DNA of 64,000 nucleotides from Nectonema munidae (taxonomy: Eukaryota; Nematomorpha; Nectonematoida; Nectonematidae), in contig JAUIRK010001040.1 in NCBI GenBank assembly GCA_030549495.1, forward strand, positions 930,001 to 994,000, written 5' to 3'. The notes beneath the pieces are model-generated. The model did not search any database. It saw only the letters and a program-made list of their open reading frames with translations, and was not told the origin of the DNA. The position numbers were made by a program, and so were the translations under genes. The stretch's first letter is position 1. Each line of letters begins with the position of its first letter. This document shows positions 1 through 11,800 of this stretch, one piece after another.

Positions 1-710
1 AGACACTTACACATATCATTTACGCACACAGACACAATAATACACATTCTTAGGCATTGATAGACAAAAATACAGATTTCTATGGTCTCATATGGGAGAA
101 GTTGATTTAGTTTTTTTGCATGGCTCCCAGGAAACTTTAAGGCCCGCCTTCCTATCAGAATTGGCTAACAGCTTAGATATACTTTTTTTGATTTGGAAAT
201 TCACTCTTTAAAAAAGCTTTTGAGACTTTGGAAAACAAAAAATAGTGAAATAAATATTTCTTCAAATCAACAAGTTTAGGTTTTCCACGTTCTGAATACT
301 ATAAATCAAATATTTGACAAAACATTTGATAAATTGATTAAATTAAATATTTGCCAGGTCTTTTATTTTTTATTATGTTCTTGTTATTTGTTCCTTTTTT
401 CAATTATTTGACACTAATTTACTCTAAAATGGAATTAAAGACATTCAAAAAGACTTAAGTTAGAATTTTGTATCAAACGATGTCCAGTTTCTTACTTCGT
501 CTTTACTTTTTCGAAAGATCGTTAGCAACCTTTGGAAAACTTTATTCATCATTTCGTATCAAAAAAAAATTTTATTTATACATAATCATTTTCAATTAAT
601 TGTTATATCTGAGCTCACCCATGTTTGTTAAATGTAAAATAAACTTCCAATGTTGAAACTTTTGTATCATTATTGAAAAAAATATATAAATATAAAATGT
701 TGGGAGATGA
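1..710. other. No gene seen
   Basis: AT-rich sequence with no convincing coding frame, splice-bounded exon or repeat boundary on either strand. Confidence 0.6.
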
Positions 711-922
711 GGCGACACTTTATTTTTAATATGAAAATAAAGAGTTTCGGAGTATAAACACCTTTATCAGGTTGTTAGTTAGATTAGATAAATAATAATA
801 ATAATAATCAGTAGGAAAGGTATAGTTTACGAAATGAAGTAATTACGACCTAAATTCTACAAACTTGATAAGGGGGTTTATACTCCAAAACTATTTTTCT
901 AGTATAAAATAAAGTGTCCGCT
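711..922. mobile_element. Short inverted-repeat element (MITE), family unknown
   Basis: The two ends are imperfect inverted repeats about 65 bp long. The left starts GGCGACACTTTATTTTTAAT and includes GGAGTATAAACACCTTTATC; the right is its complement, ending AAATAAAGTGTCCGC. The middle is an AT-rich loop with (AAT)n. The outermost GCGACACTTT motif recalls mariner-type ends, but no clear TA duplication is seen. Confidence 0.65.
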
Positions 923-2954
923 TCTTTCAAATTAATTTTTTACAAAATTAAAATTTTAGAAAAAATAAATTAAAAAAAAAGTTTACTTCATAATTTTATT
1001 AAGGCAAGTAGTTAGGTAATATGGTATAGTTTAGGTAAATTAATCTAGCGGTCATCTTAAAAAAAGTATATTTGAAGGCCAAAATAATCCTATTGGAAGT
1101 GATTAACTCCCTTTAGAACAACTAAGGAATATTTAGTCCATATCTTCAAAGATTAAGATGAAGATCGACAATTCGCTTTATGAGAATCACGTTTTTTTTT
1201 TTTGGTATTTTTGTTTTGGTGCTGTTTCGTTTCGCGTCCGTGATATGGTTTTCGAGTGCTTTGATTGGGTATAGCTTTTTCTAAATGGAAGGAATTTTGG
1301 AATTTGTTTTAATTGAAAAATTATTCTAATCTCGTTTAATATATGTCAAAAATTTTTGATCAATAAGATTTGCTTCCATTTCTATCACCAACAATTATTG
1401 CATATAATTGCATCATCATTATTTCCAGATTAAAAATGCATACATGAAGATTGAAGGAAATTAATTTCATCTTTCATCGCTAGAGAGAGAGATACACAAA
1501 TATTCTATTAATATTTGATACATCAAATATATTTTAATTTGGGTACAAAGCACGCATCAAACAAACTCTGAATAATCAAAATTTGAAGATCGCTTTGAAA
1601 TCGTTTGTTTGAATGGTGTGGAGGAAATTTCATTTCACAGCTCACTTTGTCAAGTGTCTGCTGCTATGTATCAGTAAAAGTCGATACATTTTTTAAAAGC
1701 AATAGAAAAAGAGTTTCCGATCAATTTTCTGTCATAAAAATCATCAGGATTTTGAAAGGTTTTGCGTGAGACTTTTTGGGACGAACCCTTTTTGGTGATG
1801 GACTTTTTTAATTTGAAATTAACATATCAATTTTTTCGGTTTTAAAAATATTTTTAGTAGCTAAATTTGGGCAGTGGCCAACCACTATTAAAATTCAGTC
1901 AAATTAACTAATAAAAAATTTTTACTAAAAAAAAAGAAGATTTTTTTAACTAAATTAAAAAACTAATTCACTAATTAATTAAGTAAGTAAGTAACCAACT
2001 AATTATTACTGAGGCAAAAAGGGTCTGCGCCAAAGTGCGACATTTCGAAGTCCGTACAATACATTTTTCATATAAGTTATTGTTTAGAAAAAAACGTATA
2101 ATAAAAAAATTTTTACGACACAAAAAATTCATATGATAAAAGAATTCATAATGCTTATAATAAAAACTTAAAACACTATACAAAGTTTTTCAAAATTTTA
2201 GACCACCTCCCTGTATCTCCTGATATATAATAGTATTTTTTTATCCGCTTATTTAAAATAGTTGTATTCATTGTGTAAAATTAATAATAATCTAAAAATT
2301 TTTCAAAATGAAATAAAGCTTAGATTGTAAGGAATAAAATTAGATTTAAAAATATGCCAAAAATTGCCTAAGTAAAATGATCCTTTAGTAAAATTATGAA
2401 CACTAATTAATTACAAATAAGTAAAATGTTATTGATCTCAAAAATAAAGATTCATTTTAAAAGCCTCTCTGTAAGTATTTTCAAATTTGCAACTTTTTGC
2501 TACTTTTTTAATAAAAGATTCATTAATTTGTCGGCTAATTAAAATAAGTGCATCTAGATTCAACTATACTTTTTCTTTAATAACAAATCGTGCATTGTTT
2601 CTATTAGGTATATCTTATCGGATATCATTCTAATATAAAGCTTCCTTTTTAATTTTTTAATTTTTAACTACTTTGTAATTTCTAATAAAGGCTCTTTTCA
2701 AAAGCCTGTTATCTGGTATCCGCGGTATCCAGCTTTATTGCTATCCAAGTTGTCAAAAAAATGAAAAGAAAATCAGTTAGGTATAGTGTACACTGTACAC
2801 ATGCTGTGCAATGCAAAACGTATATACGTGTGTGTATATATATAGCATATACTATAGTAATCAATATATATTTTCTTACATTCAAATCCATATATATATA
2901 TACAACGCATAAAACTTACCAATATAGCCATTATTGTCATTTCTATTTTCACAT
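923..2954. other. No gene seen
   Basis: AT-rich, low-complexity stretches and short chance frames only. The 2820-2905 part is rich in TA and GT dinucleotides. Confidence 0.55.
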
Positions 2955-3703
2955 ATCCAATCAAAAGAAGCATTTGGCCCACTTCCTTGACAGGTATGTT
3001 CTTCGCACATTGCTTTTCTCTTTGTATGACTTTCTTTCGTCATCGTAGCACTGTAAAAACTTCAAATTATTTGATGACGTAAAAATCGTTTTTTGCTTTA
3101 TATGGAAAAATTTTGGCGTGTTGAATTTCTATATGTAATTTTTGAAAAAAAAACTTCATTAATGTCAGTGATTTTTTTATGGGAAAAGAAATTATTTTAA
3201 AAATAAGCACAGATTCAAGTTTAACATTTTTTTAATTGTTCTTCAACTATATAAGTTAAAAATATATGATCGCAAAGATATTTCAGAATTATTTATATGA
3301 GTTTTTACAAAAGGCAGTAGTTTATCCAAATAAGTTCTAGTGCGTATTCAAAAAAACAGCTGCGTGTCATGTCTTCCTTTTTGATTTGGTTGAGTAGGTA
3401 GGACACATTTGATCAATACTCTCGATTCCGCATTTCGTATGGAAATTGGAAAAGTGATAGTTTCTGGCCCTTTTTTACTTTCATATTCAAAGCAACAGAG
3501 TGGTTGTAAAAACTCCTCAGAATTATCACTAAAGTAAATGTTTGAAGGGAAAGCTCTAATATTTTTACACTAAATTTTTTAACTCCAATGCGAATTTCTC
3601 TTCGATTAAGTCTCAACATTCCGACAAAACTTGTACTTTGAGAAACTAATTTTTTTGAGGTAAAGAAATTATCACAAGCAATATTGTAATATTTTTTTTG
3701 CAA
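2955..3703 (-). pseudogene. piggyBac-type transposase relic
   Basis: On the minus strand, reading from 3703, YYNIACDNFFTSKKL is the piggyBac block around a catalytic Asp, followed by FVGMLRLNRREI (family: GT.R.NRRE). Further on, ESIDQMCPTYSTK matches the conserved DQM..YS block, with HAAVF after a stop. Near 3020-2980 a Cys-containing basic stretch (CEEHTC) resembles the C-terminal Cys-rich region. Several stops and frame changes show it is dead. The N-terminal half is missing or unrecognisable. Confidence 0.72.
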
Positions 3704-4004
3704 TAAAAGCCTGTTTGACTAACTTTTTACAACATATTCTTTTTACCAAGACGACAATCGGTTCTCTCATCATTCTTACCAAGATAAGGAAATCCAGAAA
3801 GTAAGTTCTGCATAAGGTACATAAGTTCTTGCGCTATTTTCCAAAAATAAATTCTAAATTTGTGATATCATAGCAAATTATCGTTTTTTCATAGGAACTC
3901 TTCTTTCAAATTTGAGATTGAGATTTCAAGTATTTTTTTATTTTTTCAAATCTTTCTCTCTGAATATTGTCTTTGAAAAATTGCATGTCCATTCTTTAAT
4001 CATA

Positions 4005-4153
4005 AAGGTAAAGGTATGGGAAGTGTTGGGTGTTTTCATTGAAACGACAGATTTTCCTCCACTTGTATCTAACTATGGGGAGAGGAGGCTTGATGCAGAA
4101 TTGAACCCAACACATGATGTTAGCGAAACCCAGTATCTAACCAACCTTACATA
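4005..4153 (-). mobile_element. tRNA-derived SINE-like copy
   Basis: Reverse-oriented copy of the SINE family also seen at 6433, 29034, 35068 and 40619. Recognisable parts are the complement of AAGGTTGGTTAGATACTGGG, a B-box-like GTTCAATTC, and the tail GTTTTCAT...CACCC. Quite diverged. Confidence 0.6.
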
Positions 4154-4159
4154 AGTTCC

Positions 4160-6430
4160 TTGGCGAAAATTTTCTCCCCCCAGCAGCTCTTCTAAGTTGA
4201 TCTTCAATGTCATTTTTTCATGCTCGTGGATGCAGACAATGCGCGAGTACTCATTTCTCAATACGAAAATTTTTTGGAAATGGGTTCGATAAAAAAACAG
4301 TTTGAGACACGGGGTTACGATATCAAAAAAGATAAAGTAAAAAATATAAAAATATCAAAGAATGTCTGTAAATGGGCAAAAATGAGAGGGCGAACAAAGA
4401 ATTTCCAAAGAGAGAAATTTCCAAGATCATAACTCAAACTAAGTTTGGCAACTTTTCCTTCTATCTTTTCTCTCTTCCTTATTTCGTGTGTTAAAAAATG
4501 AATATTAAATACTTTTCAGTATCCGTTTTTCAGACTTTATCATTCGGGGTTCCATAAAACGCGTTATTAGACAATCCAAGTAAAAAAGTGAATTATCTTA
4601 CAAAAACATTGTATGTCTGAAGACATTGTTGCCTTTTGAAAATAACAAAAAAAATTTCCTACCTAAAAAAGCTTTTTGAAAAAAGTTAGGGGTTTTATGC
4701 TATGCTGTGCGATTCTAAATCAAGATAAAATAGTGTAGGATGTAGTTCTATGTACATTTGTTATTTTATTTCTAATACAGTTCAGTAATCCTTTACTTCT
4801 CCGTCACGTCAATCAAAAAAATTTGTGAAGCATTGATTGACTCTTTGAGTGTCAGTCATCATTATTAAGTGCATACAAATATAAAGGCTAAATATAAATT
4901 TTTACCCGACCGGTATAATCCAAAAATTTAGGTAGAATGAGGTGTGTTCGCTAATGGAGCTTTTATTCGGTGTTGCACGCACACGTTATGTGTAAATCGT
5001 GATAATTAATCACATAAACGTGTCTTCAATATTGATTGATTGATTGATTCCTCCCTCTTCCATTCAAACATGGCTTGCCGAGAGATGATGCATCATTGTA
5101 GAAAGATCATGATGATGATGATGATGATCATGATCATGATCATGTTGATATCACGGAGATCCATTTACTTTTGTCACTATTGAAGAGGGAGAAGGCATTA
5201 AAATCATTATCATCTTTATTTGCCTTGTTGGCGTACAATGACTTTCTGGCGTAGAGCAAAATTTTGAGGATGGAGGCAAATATCCGGGTAAGCAAATGAA
5301 AAATTTTCGAGAGGAAATGTCAATTAAAAAATTACGATTTGATTGAATGTCAAGAAAAAATCACTACTCTTCTTATTCAATGCTCATTTATTCACGAGAA
5401 AAGATGTCAAGGAGGTAAAAAGGCATGGAATATAGACATTTTTTGGAGAAAATTTTAGCGAATCGTAGAAGAACTCGTATTTTGTGACATGTCAATCTTG
5501 TAAGCGAGGATCAAGCTTTCACTTCATGAATTTGCTATGTTGTTCATGCTATTGCTATTTTATTTGTAGTACAGTTAAATTTAGTGAGAAATTGATTCAG
5601 AATTAATTAGCTGGTAATCCAAGAATTTGCACATATGATGTGTATCATTTTTGCTGTATTTTGTGTATGTAAAGAAAGCATGATGCTACTTTTTATTAAA
5701 TTTATATGTGTTTGTCTTCATTCAAGAATATTAAATCCCCATTGAAAGAATTGTCATGCTTCCATTGATGGCGAGATCACGGTATCACGATAAAATATAA
5801 AAAAATTTGTTACTTCCAAAATAGAAATTTCTTCAAAAGTTTTCTCGTACTTTTGATATTTTCACATTTTATAGTGATAATTTTGAAAAGAAAAAAATTA
5901 AGTTATAAATAAAAAAAATTTAGTTGAAAATTTGAATTTAGTTTTTTTTTTAATTAAAAATTTAGTTGAAAAAAGGAGTTTACTTTTTATTTTAATCCAC
6001 TTGAATCCTTCATGACTTTTCGGAAGGTCATTTAACTAATTATCCATAGCCACTAGCATTTTAAAAATAAATTTTAAAATATTGAAAATGATTTGTGAGG
6101 ATTTGATTCAAGTAGGTTTAACTGAAAAACCGAAAAATTTACAGTTTCTTTAACAAAACTTAGAAAAAACAAGATTCTCTTTTTATCACATCTTTTTTTG
6201 ATCTTATTCAAATCTTATTCAGATCTTATTCTCAAGATCAAAAATCTTGATTAAAATATGGGATGCACTACATCTGAATTCCAAGAACTTGTCTTAGGAA
6301 AGAAAGGATTTGCGATATCAGTAATTACGTTTGCGTTTTGTCGCAATCAAATCAACATCGCGTCGAAAAAATATAGGAAGAAATTCTTTGTAATTTGAAA
6401 TACTCTTACCAGTAGAATTGAAAACCTGAA
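4160..6430. other. No gene seen
   Basis: AT-rich DNA. It holds a near-palindrome at about 4980-5020 (CACGTTATGTG facing CACATAAACGTG), a (TTGA)n tract at 5033-5048 and the ATG/ATC repeat listed separately. Confidence 0.55.
5107..5145. repeat. Short ATG/ATC and ATGATC repeat
   Basis: Seven GAT/ATG units run into four alternating ATGATC units, giving several overlapping GATC palindromes. Confidence 0.9.
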
Positions 6431-6432
6431 AA

Positions 6433-6573
6433 AGGGGCTTGGGTAGGGTTGGTTAGATGCTGGGTTCGATAACTCAAGGTCTTGGGTTCGATCCCGCATC
6501 AAGCCTGCTTTCCTCAAGCGGTGCAATTATGCCTTCTCGATGAAAACACCCTATGTTACGTTATACCTTTACA
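6433..6573 (+). mobile_element. tRNA-derived SINE, best-preserved copy
   Basis: Contains AGGGTTGGTTAGATGCTGGG (A-box area), GGGTTCGATCCCGCATCAAG with a perfect B-box GGTTCGATCC, then the family tail GCCTTCTCGATGAAAACACC and TACCTTTAC. RNA polymerase III would start such elements. Not a tRNA gene: the T stem and acceptor stem do not pair. Confidence 0.7.
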
Positions 6574-8845
6574 TTTATCAGATTATCTCGTTCTGAACAA
6601 TATGCAAAAAAGCACAGCCAAAAAATCTTTCATATGTTATTTATTGATTAAGTAAAAGGATTATTACAGAATCTTGGAAACTGTCAAAGATTTCAAATGA
6701 TTTCAAATGCACTAAAAAATACATAGGATATATTTCAATTCGTTGCTTAGAATAGAAATTTTTAATATATGTTTTGAAAGTTTTGAAAATCAATCAATTG
6801 AAATTAGAAAAAGCATTTAGCTAGACAAATTGATCTAGGTGAGAAGAGAAGAGCAAAGTCTTTCAACACTCATCTATAGTGCATAGTATGAAAGTCAAAC
6901 CTATATATGCTTTTCAATAGCACATTTTAATATTATTTGTAATTTTTTTTATAAATATAAAAAAAAATGAAAAAACTCTTTGATTTAGTGTAAGGCGCTA
7001 CTTCATGCACGCTTATTCCTAGAGCACACAAAAGATTAAATATTAGTAATCCACGTACTCACCTCCAAATATTTTTGTGTCTTGTTTTTGACAAATAATT
7101 TTTTCCTAAAAAAATTCTAACAAAAATTCAAAGTGTATCAATGAAACAGTTTTTATCAAACTTAAATTTATTGAAGATAGTATTGATTAATGATTTAATT
7201 TACATATCTTTCTTCCAACAAAGTGCTGCAGCCTAAAAAAGTCCATAATGGCGCGTAGAACTGAAAACCTGAGAGGCTCTTTGAGCTTATTCAAAAATTG
7301 TTTCTGAAAATTCTTGAATATAAAACCCATGCCTTTGCCTATACTACCACCGACTACTCTAGACATCTCCTACAGGAATATGAATCAGAAAAATGTTTCA
7401 GCAAGCGAATAAAATCTCACTTCTGCCATTTTAATTTTGTGGCATATTTGAGTGTTGAGCCTTCAATGAGTCTATAATTTTAATTGCATGACATTTTTTT
7501 ATTATTATATTGATTTTTACTCCTTTCCAATACAAGTTAAATGTATATAGTATCAGTAAATAAATCAAAAAGTTAATTGATTCTTGCTCACATTAATGTA
7601 TAAATTCAGCGTCTAAGAATGTGAACAAAACACTTTTAGTTTATTTGTGTTGGTGCTATAGCTATCTATGGTGGTGTGGCTCTTTTAATTGCTTTGCCTA
7701 TACTCATCCTCTTTAGAGTACCTTCTTCAAACTTTTTAATTGAATATGGAATAAAAAAAAGTTAATTCTCATTGTTACAGCTTAGGACACGTGTTTGTAG
7801 GGGGTATTGAAATAAAGAAGTCAGTTGTCGAAGTTTCAATTCCACAATTTTGTCCCAACTGGCCTAAATTAATTGTAGAGATGTCTGCCTTTCAAACTGT
7901 CCGATATCACAACTGCCTTGAGCACAAAATGCCCCTCTTTGATCTGAAGTGAAAATAAGCAATTTCAATTTTTCCTTTTTTCAAACAATTGTAAAAAAGA
8001 TTTGTTTTTAAATCACAGAAATTTCTCACTTCTTCATTCCTTTAAAGTCGTTTTTCTGCTTTTACCATTAACTTTCAAATTTTTGAGATACATCAACGTT
8101 AAATCCTCTTGAATCCAAATTTTAATCAGCCTTTTTTTGATATCAATTTTCTCTCATTTTATCTTGATAAAGTATCTTGTTTTTTTAAGTTCGGTTAAGA
8201 CAAAATTCTGCATTTTGCAATATTTTAGTTTAAATCTAATTCAATCTACTTGAATCAAATCCTTCTACACATCATTGAATGTTTTGTAGATCACCGAATT
8301 ATGCGATTTCACGGAGAGACAGTTAGTAAACGGACATGAATCATTATTGCTCAAGTGAGGCTTTTGTAAAATAAATTGTGTCAAGCATCCTTTCGATGAT
8401 TGAATGATAACTTACGAATACTCATTAACTTCTTTTCTAACGAATTTAAAAAACTAATAATGGCAATACTAAAAACAAACCTCTTTTAAGATTGGAAAGT
8501 CTGAATAAAATGAAGCTTTAAAGTGGATTTGAGTTAATTTAATTAATTAAAATTTTAATTTTAACTAAAAGTCAACAACAATTTTGACAACTTCTCTCTA
8601 TTTGGTCTGGCGCATATGATTAACTTCCTTGATGAAAATAGTTAATGGCCGTGGGATATTTGTATATAGAGCTAAAATTTTACTGTAATGATTTTTTTTT
8701 TACTTTATTTATTATAACTTTCAGGTTAAGAGCAAATAATTCTAGTTAAACGCCAAGTTATTAAAAAAATCTGTTCTGAAAAATTGCCAAGAGAAAGGGT
8801 TTTGGTTCATTCCATTTTCAATTCAAATATGACCCACTTAAAAGC

Positions 8846-8864
8846 ACACACACACACACACACT
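8846..8864. repeat. (CA)n microsatellite
   Basis: Nine CA units in otherwise AT-rich intergenic DNA. Confidence 0.85.
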
Positions 8865-11800
8865 CAGTAGCACTCATTGAAGCGGAAATATTCATGTCTG
8901 ATATAAAAAAAAATACTGATCAAGGAATGAAAAAAAAACTGAAAAAGTAAATAAAAAATATATCTTTATTATAATTTGAACAATAATAGCAGCAACGCTG
9001 AAAAAATGCTATTATTAATCTTTGTGGGATTGAAGTCTTCACTTTCTTCGGCTTCCATTTTCATTCTTTTTGCTTCAGCTATAAAGTGTGAAACTTTGCT
9101 TTAAAATCAAGACAACATCATTTGTTTTATGGAATTCTTCCTTTAAATCCTCCAAGGACTCATCTTTCTTGTTCCATTTTGAAATTTCAATTATTTTGAC
9201 ATTTGAAATGGGATCTTTGCACTTCTATTATTATTATTATTATAGAACTTTCAAAATACTTACGTTTTCTCCAGAATTTATCTAGCATATCGATGGTGCA
9301 TTACAATTGGTTGAAATACAATTAATTGAATGTGTCAATTTCTTTGAGTTTGTGTTAGTAGTCGACTTTCACTAATTCAGAATGCTGCGGACTTGTCTGT
9401 TTCCAGATTTTTCATTTTTCCGCTTTACCATTAGGCAAAATGGGAATTTATTGGACTCATAATTTTACTTGCCTAGTTTGGATCTACAAATTTGATTTAA
9501 AAATGGGGAAAGTATGATTTTAGTGAAATTAAAGGAAAACATTATAAATTTTGAATGAAATAAAAGAAGAAAAAATAAAAATCGGCGTGGATTAAATCTT
9601 GATAGTAAGGTGTTTCTCATGAAGAGTGTTTTTTTGGCGAATTCTTTTAAATCCATTTCAAATGCTCTTTCGAGTGCATTGTAAATTTGATGGGGCCTTT
9701 GATTTTCATGATAAAAAAATTTGATAAATTAGGGAACAAATTTTACAGCTGCCAGTCAAATAAAAACAAATAAAAAGTAACCAATCGTCAGTACGTACAT
9801 CCCTATACTTATGTTCACAAATTTATTGTTATGTGAAAAGTTTTAGCCTGTTTTTGATTCTCCAGAAACGTTTACTAAGGTAATCTCATTTTTCAGAGAG
9901 TAATCTAATTCATATGTCTTTTATTTTATTGTTTTTAATATTTTCATTTAATGTCAGAGTTATGTGTTAGTTTTTAAGATTAATCTTAGAGTTTGCGTTA
10001 AACGAGTTTAATTAGCGTAGAGTTATAATAAGCTTATCGGCAAAAAAGTCAACCTACAAATCTTTCAAAAACTGGAGTAACCATTACTGAAAGTTGACTC
10101 TATTTACTTTTTTACTTTTTTTATATTAAACATTGACATAAAAATTATTCTATAATTCTTTTTCAATTATTTTATCCATATAATTCAAATAATTATAAAA
10201 GTGGAATATAATCCCTTTTTAGTTGGTTTGTGAAATCTTCAGAATATATGAAAGGAATTCCAAAAATGTTAAATATACTTCTTCTTTCTTTGTTAGCTTG
10301 TTAAATATTTACAAAATTTACATTACTTACAAAAAATGGACTATTAAAAGAATTGATCCATTAATAAAAAGTTGACTTGAGATGGATCTAATACCCTGAA
10401 CCTCCTTTTACACAAACTTTATGAAATAAGACAATTTACGTGTTTTAGAAAAAGTGGAATTGGATTTTATTTGACTTTTAACTGCCCGTTATAACCTATC
10501 TTCTAAAATAAAAATACTAATTCTCACATTTGACGAATTTTGATATTCGACCAATTACCACATGCTTCCAATTTCGACAAACTCTCCTAGACCCCGTGCT
10601 TACTATACCTATATGTTAATACTTTGAAACCCAAACATTTATTGACATTCTCAGCATGAAATAAAACTTCCAGATGTGTTCTCTACAACTTTGCTTCCCT
10701 AGATCACAAGGGATCTGGAGATCAAGTGATTTTGATACCTTATTCGTTCATTTTGTGCTTTTGCGAGTTTATTTAAATTTTTCCTGAGCAACATATGTCA
10801 TTATATGCTTTTGATGCAGCATTTTTTTTAATTATCTAATTTTTTTCTTTTAAAGAAGTTCTACCTTATCATTGTGCTGAACTTTTTTCGAAAACGTCCT
10901 TTGTACATATACCCAAGTTTGCTTTTAAAAATAACTTCAACTTTGGAGCACCAAAACTATTTCATTTTCACCTTTACACTTTTCACTAGTTTGCAGTGTG
11001 CAATAGAATATTTTAGTTTGTTTAATCTATAAAATAAACTTAAATAAAATAAATTTAAAAACTTACTTTTTCTTCTAATAAAATTTTTTCTTCTAAATAA
11101 ATAAATTTAAAAACTTACCCTTTCAATGATTACAGCCATTCTTGTGAACAAAAAAATGAAAAGTTTTATCCAACTAATAAACTAACCAAAAATTCGGCCA
11201 AAGAAAACTTCAAACATTTCTAAAAAGGGCTAAATTTTGCGAAAAATACAACAACAAGCAGTATCTTGAAACATTCGATAAAAGGGATTATTATGTGGTG
11301 TGAGCTAGTTCCTGAATTTTTACCCCAGTCTCATATTCTTTATTCCGTTTACCATATGTTCATAGGTGTATTATTGCAAAGCTCTTAGGCATACGAATAT
11401 AGGATGAGCTTACTTCGGCTAATATATAAGGTAGGACGAAAGCAGGTCAATTCGGACTTTGAATAATACTGTTAAAAATATAGCATTGAGGCGGAATGGT
11501 CCAGATGTCTAGTTGTCTTGAGAGAGAATGATGCCTAAACCAGGTGGGACTTAAAAATATTATCGAATATTTATCTGTGTAAAAATTGCTACCGTTCCAA
11601 ACTTTCTAATTACCTTTTATTTTATATAAAAGACGATATCATGGATACGGGTTGATTTTAATTTGAGAAAAGGATTAGCATAAAAAAGTTTGATAAGATA
11701 GAAAACTGTGAAATAATCAATTTATCGATTTTTTTGCGTTTTCGTTTTTTTAATCAATAGTAAAAAATGTATATTTTTGTGTTTTTTGTTAACACTTTTG

